Origin: Streptantibioticus_A sp037034305
GTDB taxonomy: Bacteria; Actinomycetota; Actinomycetes; Streptomycetales; Streptomycetaceae
Direction of reading: 5' to 3'
Assembly: GCA_037034305.1 (NCBI GenBank)
Contig: JBAGJY010000034.1
Coordinates: 1 to 64,000, forward strand
DNA: 64,000 bases
The notes under the pieces were generated by a model that worked only from the letters and a program-made list of their open reading frames with translations, did no database searches and had not been told where the DNA came from. This document shows, one piece after another, positions 51,553-58,019 of this stretch (positions are counted from its first letter, which is position 1; every line of letters begins with the position of its first letter). A program made the translations under genes and the position numbers.

Positions 51553-52280
51553 ACCACCTCCACATCGCCCTGTGGGGCGTACTGCCCTACCTCGCCGTCG
51601 CCGTCCTCCTGACCGGCACGGCCTGGCGCTACCACTACGACCGGTTCGGCTTCACCACCCGCTCCAGCCAACTGCACGAACACCGGTTGCTGCGGATCGG
51701 CGGGCCGCTGTTCCACTACGGCCTGCTGTTCGTCGTCGCCGGGCACGTCGTCGGCCTGGTCATCCCCGAAACCTGGACCAAGGACCTGCACGTCACCGAG
51801 GCGCTCTACCACGCCAACGCGCTCGCCGTCGGCGGCACGGCGGGCACCGCCACCCTCGGCGGCCTCGGCATCCTGCTGTGGCGGCGGCTGAGCGTACGGC
51901 CGGTGCGCGTCACCACCAGCCGCAGCGACCGGACCCTCTACCCACTGCTCGCGACGGTGCTGCTCGCCGGACTGACGGCCACCGCCAGCGGCGTCGCGTC
52001 GGGCGCCTACGACTACCGCGAGGGCGTCTCGATCTGGTTCCGTAGCCTGTTCACCCTCGACCCGGACGTGCCCGCGATGGCACACGCCCCGCTGGTCTAC
52101 CAACTTCACACCCTGCTGGGCGTGCTCCTGCTGGCGCTGTGGCCGTTCAGCCGCCTGGTGCACGCCTTCACCGCACCCCTGGGATACCTCGCCCGCCCGT
52201 ACGTCGTCTACCGGACCCGCTCCAGCGGCACACGGCGCCGAAGCCCCGCCAGCGCGCCATCCGGTACCGGTAGAGCTTAA
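51549..52280 (+). CDS. narI: Nitrate reductase gamma subunit (cytochrome b)
   Basis: Membrane diheme cytochrome b subunit, 243 aa, with five helices, oxidising menaquinol at the outer face and passing electrons to NarH. Helix 1 is LWGVLPYLAVAVLLTGTAWRY. Candidate haem His ligands lie in PLFHYGLLFVVAGHVVGL (near residue 58) and in VYQLHTLLGVLLLALWPFSRLVHAF (near 190-210). GTG start overlaps the narJ stop. MarR-site 2 begins right at its stop codon. Confidence 0.95.
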   Translation: MNHLHIALWGVLPYLAVAVLLTGTAWRYHYDRFGFTTRSSQLHEHRLLRIGGPLFHYGLLFVVAGHVVGLVIPETWTKDLHVTEALYHANALAVGGTAGTATLGGLGILLWRRLSVRPVRVTTSRSDRTLYPLLATVLLAGLTATASGVASGAYDYREGVSIWFRSLFTLDPDVPAMAHAPLVYQLHTLLGVLLLALWPFSRLVHAFTAPLGYLARPYVVYRTRSSGTRRRSPASAPSGTGRA

Positions 52281-52300
52281 CTATTGCGCCATGCAATACT
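52280..52300. promoter_or_regulatory. MarR-type operator, site 2 (DUF488 gene)
   Basis: ACTATTGCG-CCA-TGCAATACT: the right half matches the consensus exactly and the left half has two mismatches. It begins at the last base of narI and ends 37 bp before the DUF488 gene start. Confidence 0.6.
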
Positions 52301-52337
52301 TCGTTCGGTCTGGATTCGTCGGGAGGACGGAGTCGCG

Positions 52338-52835
52338 GTGTCCGAGGTCCGCGTGCACTCCCTGGGCGCCCACCCTGGGCCGCCGCCGCGGGGAGTGCGG
52401 GTGCTGGTGGAGCGCAGCCTGCCGCTCCCGTGGGCCACGGCACCCGTACGCCCCGACGTCTGGTTCCCGGCCCTGGCGCCGTCGGCGCGGCTGCGGCGGC
52501 GGTTTCCGCCGTCCGAGACCACGTTCCCGCAGTTCGCCCTGCGGTACGGGGGGGAACTCGACGAACCGGCTCGCCGGGCCCAGCTCGCCCTCCTGCGGGA
52601 CCTCGCCGTGGACGGGCCGGTCGTCCTGCTGGTCGGCACGTCCCCGGCGCACCTGAGCCATGCGACGGTCCTGGCGCTCCGCCTGCGCCGCCCGCCGCGC
52701 GGCGCGCTGCCGTCCGAGCCGGAAGGTGGGGACCCGGCCTGCTGGGCTGGCCGGATCTGCCCCGAGTGCGGGCGTATCCCCGACGCCTCGACGGGTGCCA
52801 CCTGCTGGTCCTGCCACGCCGTGACGGCCGGATAG
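52338..52835 (+). CDS. DUF488 protein with C-terminal zinc ribbon
   Basis: A 165-residue cytosolic protein. Residues of about 10-125 follow the DUF488 pattern: VLVERSLPLPWATAPVRPDV, then WFPALAPSARLRRRFP, FALRYGGELDEPARRA and GPVVLLVGTSPAHLSHATVLAL. A zinc-ribbon-like tail (ICPECGRIP and CWSCHA, about 138-160) is added. The usual LWPRG of the family is replaced. GTG start at 52338 with GGAG close upstream; the longer frame from 52284 would run through the operator. The function of DUF488 is unknown. It has its own operator copy, so it is probably co-regulated with nar. Confidence 0.8.
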   Translation: MSEVRVHSLGAHPGPPPRGVRVLVERSLPLPWATAPVRPDVWFPALAPSARLRRRFPPSETTFPQFALRYGGELDEPARRAQLALLRDLAVDGPVVLLVGTSPAHLSHATVLALRLRRPPRGALPSEPEGGDPACWAGRICPECGRIPDASTGATCWSCHAVTAG

Positions 52836-53002
52836 CGGGTCCCGCGGCTGGCGTCCGGGGCGTCGGACGCATGCCGCGTGCCCCGCGCGCTGGGGCTCGT
52901 GCGGCAGGTGAGCGCTGGTGGGGAGCGGTTTCCGGCGACGCCTCCCGGAGCCCCAAGCCCACGTAATGGCTTGGCCAGCAATCGGGCGCTTACGACGGCG
53001 AA

Positions 53003-53023
53003 AGTATTGCAGCATGCAATACT
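53003..53023. promoter_or_regulatory. MarR-type operator, site 3 (ClC gene), perfect dyad
   Basis: AGTATTGCA-GCA-TGCAATACT: both 9-base arms are exact complements. It is the best copy of the four and sits 109 bp upstream of the ClC start, in the only AT-rich stretch of the gap. Confidence 0.7.
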
Positions 53024-53131
53024 TTTCCTCGTGGGAGAGATATGGACGGACCGCTCGAAGGTCCCTGCGTGTGATTCGGTCGGTGTGGCGAGGATTCCCG
53101 GGGTGGCGCCCTGTCACGGGCGGGTGTCGGC

Positions 53132-54979
53132 GTGAGTCGCGGCATGCGGCACAGGGCCGCGCATCTGGGGGACTTCACCGTCCGGCCGCGAATGCTGCTG
53201 ATCACCGGGTGGGCGCTGCTGGTCGGCGGCGCCGGATCGGTGGCGGCGCTGGCGCTGTTGCGGCTGATCGGCCTGGTCACCAACCTCGTCTTCTACCAGC
53301 GCTGGCAGGCGTCGTTGGTCGCCCCCGGGCCGCACCACCCGTGGTGGCTGGTGCTCGGCGCGCCGGTGGCCGGTGGGCTGGTGATCGGGCTGATGGCCCG
53401 GTACGGCTCGGAGAAGATACGCGGACACGGCATGCCGGAGGCGATCGAGGCGATCCTGACCGGCGGCAGCCGGGTGGCGCCCCGGGTGGCCGTCCTCAAG
53501 CCGGTCTCGGCCGCGATCAGCATCGGCACCGGCGGGCCGTTCGGTGCCGAGGGGCCGATCATCATGACCGGCGGGGCGATCGGCTCGATACTCGCCCAAG
53601 GGCTGCGGCTGACCGCCGACGAACGCAAGACACTGCTGGTCTCCGGTGCGGCGGCGGGCATGGCCGCGACGTTCAACTCGCCCATGGCGGCGGTGCTGTT
53701 GGCGGTGGAACTGCTCCTGTTCGAGTGGCGGCCGCGCAGCTTCGTGCCCGTCGTGGGCGCGGTCGCGGTCAGCACGGTGTGCCGCGGCTTTCTGCTGGGC
53801 ACCGGGCCGATCTTCCCGGTCTCGGTGGGCAACCTGCATGTCAGTGCGGGAGTTGACGCGCTGTGCGCGCTGGCGGGCGTCATCGGCGGCGCCCTGGCGG
53901 TGGCGGCGACCTGGCTGGTGTACCGGGCCGAGGACGGGTTCGCCCGGCTGCCGTTCCACTGGATGTGGTGGCCGGCCATCGGCGGCGGGGTCATCGGCCT
54001 GGGCGGCCTGGTCGAGCCGCGCGCGCTCGGCGTGGGCTATGACGTCATCGACCAGTTGCTCACCGGGCGCGCCACGGTGTCCCTCATCGTCGGCATCCTG
54101 GTGGTCAAGACCCTGATCTGGTCGCTGTCGCTCGGCTCCGGCACCTCCGGTGGTGTGCTCGCCCCGGTTTTCATGATCGGCGGAGCGGTCGGCGCGGCGG
54201 AGGGCCTGGTCTTCCCCCATGTGGTGCCGGGATTCTGGGCGATGATGGGGCTCGCCGCCGTGGTCGGCGGGGTGATGCGCTCGCCGCTGACCGGTGTGGT
54301 GTTCACGTTGGAACTCACCCACGCCTGGAGCGCCGGACTGCCGCTGCTGATCTCCTCCACCGCCGCCTACGCGCTGTCGGTGCTGTTGCTGAAGCGCTCG
54401 GTACTGACCGAGAAGATCGCCCGCCGGGGCCTGCACCTGACCCGCGAGTACTCCACCGACCCGCTGGAGACCTTCTTCGTGGAAGAGGTGATGGACCGCG
54501 AACCCGTCGTACTCGACCGCGCCGACACCCTCGACGAGGCGCTGAACAGGACGTTGCGCGCGGGCGACCAGCCCGACGACGGGCAGCGGGTGTTCCCCGT
54601 CACGGACGGCGGTGGCGCACCGTACGCGGTGGTCAGCCGACGTGCCCTGCTGGACGCGACGTCGCGGGCGGTCAACGACGGCGTGTCGGCCACCGTCGCG
54701 GACGTGGCCCTTCCGGTGCCCGTCGTGCTGCGGCCGGACGACACCCTGCGCCGCGCCGCGTACCTCTTCGCCGAGCACGGCATCACCGAGGCGCCCGTGG
54801 TCGGCGGCCATCCGGAGACGAAGGTCATCGGAACGATCGCGCTGCCGCATCTGCTGCACGCGCGGTTGCACGACCTCACCGAGGAACACCACCGTCAGCG
54901 GTTGTGGCCCCGGCAGGTCCCCGCCTCTGGCGGCGCCGAGGTGGAGCCCGGACGGGCGAAGATCAACGCCGATCGATGA
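53132..54979 (+). CDS. ClC-family anion channel/transporter with CBS pair
   Basis: ClC anion channel or anion/H+ exchanger, 615 aa, about 18 membrane helices (residues 20-430) followed by two CBS domains (about 455-595, with EVMDREPVVLDRADTLDEAL and LPVPVVLRPDDTLRRAAYLF). The gating glutamate is E140 in GAEGP, and GGVLAPVFMIGG is the later filter region. The first filter motif reads GHGMP (98-102) instead of GSGIP, so the chloride-coordinating Ser is His99. GTG start at 53132; the ATG at 53144 is an alternative. Its placement beside nar under the same operator suggests a role with nitrate, nitrite or charge balance. Confidence 0.92.
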   Translation: MSRGMRHRAAHLGDFTVRPRMLLITGWALLVGGAGSVAALALLRLIGLVTNLVFYQRWQASLVAPGPHHPWWLVLGAPVAGGLVIGLMARYGSEKIRGHGMPEAIEAILTGGSRVAPRVAVLKPVSAAISIGTGGPFGAEGPIIMTGGAIGSILAQGLRLTADERKTLLVSGAAAGMAATFNSPMAAVLLAVELLLFEWRPRSFVPVVGAVAVSTVCRGFLLGTGPIFPVSVGNLHVSAGVDALCALAGVIGGALAVAATWLVYRAEDGFARLPFHWMWWPAIGGGVIGLGGLVEPRALGVGYDVIDQLLTGRATVSLIVGILVVKTLIWSLSLGSGTSGGVLAPVFMIGGAVGAAEGLVFPHVVPGFWAMMGLAAVVGGVMRSPLTGVVFTLELTHAWSAGLPLLISSTAAYALSVLLLKRSVLTEKIARRGLHLTREYSTDPLETFFVEEVMDREPVVLDRADTLDEALNRTLRAGDQPDDGQRVFPVTDGGGAPYAVVSRRALLDATSRAVNDGVSATVADVALPVPVVLRPDDTLRRAAYLFAEHGITEAPVVGGHPETKVIGTIALPHLLHARLHDLTEEHHRQRLWPRQVPASGGAEVEPGRAKINADR

Positions 54980-54989
54980 CCGTGGCGCA

Positions 54990-55013
54990 GCCCCGTCCCG
55001 CGCGGGACGGGGC
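54990..55013. terminator. Bidirectional terminator between ClC and marR
   Basis: GCCCCGTCCCGC followed directly by its exact complement gives a 24-base perfect palindrome, 11 bp after the ClC stop and 3 bp before the convergent marR stop. Confidence 0.75.
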
Positions 55014-55015
55014 GG

Positions 55016-55543
55016 TCATGGCGAGGCGAGCACCGTGGGATCCGACGCGAGGTCGACGGCCGGTTCGTCGGCGACCGCGATGAGCGTGTGGAGCGCTTGA
55101 ACCAGGCCGTCGCGCTGGTCGGTCGGAAGGCGTTCCACGATCGTGGCGATGGCGTCGTGCCGACGGGTCAGCACCTCGCGAACGAGGCGGTGTCCGCTCG
55201 CGGTGAGGCGCAGCACGACTTCCCGGCGATTGTCCGGATTGACCTGCCGGTCGACATGGCCCATCGCCTCAAGCTTGTCGATCATGCGCATCGCGGTGGA
55301 CGGGTTCACCGCCAGTACCGAAGCCAGCGCCGCGAGCTTGACCGGTCCCTGGCTCTCCAGGACGACCAGCGTGCGCAGTTGGGGCAACGTCAGGCTGGGG
55401 TCGATGTCGGCGAGCGCGCGGGCGGAGATCGCCACGAACAACCGTGAGGCGGTCATCACGGCGGCGCTGACCTCCTCGGCGGTGTCACCGTCAGGCCGCT
55501 CGCCCGACTGCGGCCGCTTGCTGCCCTTCACATGCTCTGCCAT
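55016..55543 (-). CDS. MarR-family transcriptional regulator
   Basis: A 175-residue MarR-type winged-helix regulator, acting as a dimer. The HTH is at about residues 65-95 (VKLAALASVLAVNPSTAMRMIDKLE) and the wing follows (GHVDRQVNPDNRREVVLRLTASG). Flanking helices form the dimer interface. An acidic or polar N-terminal extension of about 25 residues is unusual. Site 4 of the inverted repeat lies 70 bp upstream of its ATG, so it is probably autoregulated. I infer it also controls nar, the DUF488 gene and ClC. No Cys-based redox switch is visible; the ligand is unknown. Confidence 0.9.
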   Translation of the reverse strand: MAEHVKGSKRPQSGERPDGDTAEEVSAAVMTASRLFVAISARALADIDPSLTLPQLRTLVVLESQGPVKLAALASVLAVNPSTAMRMIDKLEAMGHVDRQVNPDNRREVVLRLTASGHRLVREVLTRRHDAIATIVERLPTDQRDGLVQALHTLIAVADEPAVDLASDPTVLASP

Positions 55544-55612
55544 GGCCCCGTTCCGTCATCTGGCGTCGAACAACCGTATGTCCGGACTGTGCGTACTTGT
55601 GGTACTACCTGC

Positions 55613-55633
55613 ATTATTGCGGACTGCAATGGT
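55613..55633. promoter_or_regulatory. MarR-type operator, site 4 (marR)
   Basis: ATTATTGCG-GAC-TGCAATGGT: the inner TATTGC and TGCAAT arms are conserved, the outer bases less so. It lies 70 bp upstream of the marR start codon, in an AT-richer stretch. Confidence 0.55.
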
Positions 55634-55787
55634 ATCCTCAAAGCGAGTAGCCCAGCGGGTCCCGCGGGGATCCCGGGGTGTCGTGTGCACGGGGTGATCC
55701 GGTGGACGCGGGCGTCCGCCAGGCCGCGCGCTCCGCGCGTGCGCCGACCGCCCGGGCGCGCCGCCGCCCGCAAGCGCGGGTCGAGGG

Positions 55788-56777
55788 TCACCCACCGGTG
55801 CGGGGACCGCGCGGGTCAGCGGCGCCGTCGTACCGGGACAGCACCGCCCGCTCCTGCTCGGCGGAGAAGCCGCGGCTCAACGGCGGCTCACCGCGTCCGC
55901 GGTCCCAGGCCAGCACATCGGCCGCGGTCACCTCCAAAGGCGTGGCGGGCATACCGGCCGCCCGGGCGCGCGCCCAACTGCGCTGCTGCGACGGCCAGTT
56001 CGGCCGCACCAGCGGGAACATCGCCGGAACGCCGTCAGACGGAACGCGGACGATCTCGACCTGGGAGCCCGCCGCCCGCGCACACGTCTCGATGAGCCCG
56101 CCCAGCGTGGTCGGCTCGGCCGGTCCCACCGCGTGGAACACACCCGGCCGGTCGTCGACGAGCAGCCGCACCACGAGGTGGGCCAGATCCCGCGAGTCGA
56201 TGATCTGCACCGGCTGCCGCGGGTCGGCGGGCAACGCCACCCGGCCACCGCGCGCGGCCCGGCGGACCCAGTAGGTGAACGCGTCGGACGGGTCGTGCGG
56301 CCCGGCCACCTTCCCCGGCCGCACGATGGTCGCCCGCGCGCCGAACCGGGCCGTCACATCGTCCTCGCAGGCCACCTTGAGCGGGCCGTAGGTCCCGTCG
56401 TCCAGCCGCTCGGTATCCCGTACGGCCGGACGGCGAGGCGTGTCCTCGGTCGAACCCGGCGCCACTGCCGTGCGCTGGTACACGGCGTGGCTGGAGATGA
56501 ACAGGTACCGGCCGACGCGGTCCCCCAGCGCGTCCATGGCCTGTCCGACATGGCGCGGAACGTAACCGCTGACATCCACCACCGCGTCCCAACTCCCGTC
56601 GTGCAGCGCGGTGTAGTCGCCGCTGTCCCGGTCGCCGATGAGCCGCGTCAGCCCTGGGAACAGGTCAGGCCCGGTCCTGCCCCGGCCGAACAGGGCCACC
56701 TCGACACCGGCCCGCAGGGCCTCCTCCACGATGGCACGGCCGACGAACGACGTACCGCCAAGAACGAGCATCCGCAT
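55788..56777 (-). CDS. NAD-dependent epimerase/reductase (extended SDR)
   Basis: Extended short-chain dehydrogenase, 329 aa. The N-terminal nucleotide loop is VLGGTSFVGRAIVEEAL (residues 5-20). The active-site region contains RYLFISSHAVY (Ser) and, further on, TYGPLKVACED in the YxxxK position (near residue 146). The C-terminal half resembles isoflavone-reductase- or nucleoside-diphosphate-sugar-epimerase-like proteins of actinobacteria. Substrate unknown. The ATG at 56777 is chosen. It diverges from a LysR regulator gene, which probably controls it. Confidence 0.87.
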   Translation of the reverse strand: MRMLVLGGTSFVGRAIVEEALRAGVEVALFGRGRTGPDLFPGLTRLIGDRDSGDYTALHDGSWDAVVDVSGYVPRHVGQAMDALGDRVGRYLFISSHAVYQRTAVAPGSTEDTPRRPAVRDTERLDDGTYGPLKVACEDDVTARFGARATIVRPGKVAGPHDPSDAFTYWVRRAARGGRVALPADPRQPVQIIDSRDLAHLVVRLLVDDRPGVFHAVGPAEPTTLGGLIETCARAAGSQVEIVRVPSDGVPAMFPLVRPNWPSQQRSWARARAAGMPATPLEVTAADVLAWDRGRGEPPLSRGFSAEQERAVLSRYDGAADPRGPRTGG

Positions 56778-56925
56778 GTTGGTGACACTACCGACAGGCA
56801 TGCCGCGGGACATTCCCATTTCAGCCCCGCGGCGGCCCTGATGGGCGCCGTGCCGATGAACTGACGCCCACCGTCCGGCGGAAGAGGCCAGGCCTTGTGC
56901 GTGCGGCGGGCGGGGACTGCATAGG

Positions 56926-57894
56926 GTGAGCGGTGTGGACCTCGACCTCGCGCAGGTGCGTGCCTTCGCCACGGCCGCCGAACTGCTGCACTTCGGCCGG
57001 GCCGCGGAGCGGCTGGCGATCAGCCAGCAGGCACTGTCAAAACGCGTCGCACGGCTGGAATCGACGCTCGGCGTCAGGCTGTTCGACCGTGGCACGGCCA
57101 CCGGCCGCGGCCCACGGCTGACCGAGGCGGGGGAGCGGTTCCTGGAACCGGCCCGCCGGACCCTGGCCGCCGGCGGCCACGCGGTGGCGGCGGCGCGCGG
57201 CATCCGGCAGGGGCTGCGCATCGACGTGTGGGGGCATCTGTACCTGCCCATGCGCACCGTCGCGAGGATCCTGGAGGCACTGCCAGACCTCGACGTGGAG
57301 CCGGGAGCCGGACGGGACCTGCCCTCGGTGGCCGGGGCGCTGCTGCGCGGGGAGATCGACGCCGGTTTCGGCCGGGTCCACCGGTTGCCTGAGCCCTTCG
57401 ACACCGGCCTGACGCACCGCCTGGTGCGGTTGGAGCCCCTGGACGCGATCGTCGGCGTCGACCACCCGCTCGCCGACGCCGCCGAACTGCGCCCCGCCGA
57501 CCTGCGCGACAGCGTCCTTTGGTGTCCCGCGCAGGTGGAACGCCTGGACTTCCTGCGGCAGTTCGCCGATGACTTCGGCATCACCGAACGCACCGGTGGA
57601 CCCAACCTCGGCCTGCCGCACTTCCTGTCCCGGCTGCGCACCGAGCCGCATGCCTTCTCGCTGCTCCCCGCCGACTGCCCGCCACCGGACGACCCCGGCA
57701 TCCGCGCCATCCCCCTGGTCGCCCCGACGCCGCTCTACGCCTGGTCACTGATCTGGCGCGACGACCAACGCCACCCCCAACTCGACGCACTGCTCGGGGC
57801 GTTCACCGAGACGGCGGGCAGCAGCAGATGGCTGGAGTACGACCCGGAACGCGACTGGCTGCCCGAGGCGGGCGCGCTCACCCCGCTCGGGTGA
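56926..57894 (+). CDS. LysR-family transcriptional regulator
   Basis: LysR-type regulator, 322 aa. The N-terminal winged HTH (residues 7-65) reads LAQVRAFATAAELLHFGRAAERLAISQQALSKRVARLE in two parts. The ligand-binding domain follows (about 90-290), with the IDAGFGRVHRLPEP and LRDSVLWCPAQV segments. Divergently transcribed from the SDR gene across 148 bp, the classical LysR arrangement. GTG at 56926 is used; GTG at 56935 is also possible. The 3' end converges on kdpD with 125 bp between. Confidence 0.9.
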   Translation: MSGVDLDLAQVRAFATAAELLHFGRAAERLAISQQALSKRVARLESTLGVRLFDRGTATGRGPRLTEAGERFLEPARRTLAAGGHAVAAARGIRQGLRIDVWGHLYLPMRTVARILEALPDLDVEPGAGRDLPSVAGALLRGEIDAGFGRVHRLPEPFDTGLTHRLVRLEPLDAIVGVDHPLADAAELRPADLRDSVLWCPAQVERLDFLRQFADDFGITERTGGPNLGLPHFLSRLRTEPHAFSLLPADCPPPDDPGIRAIPLVAPTPLYAWSLIWRDDQRHPQLDALLGAFTETAGSSRWLEYDPERDWLPEAGALTPLG

Positions 57895-58019
57895 CGCCGG
57901 GACGCGGTGTCGTGGCGCGGCCGCGGCGGGCAGCGGCACCGCCTCGCGCGGCGGGGCGCGGTGTCCAGGCCGAGCCGGATGACGTGCTTGAAGTCCGTTG
58001 GCCGCGCTGACCGGGCGGC

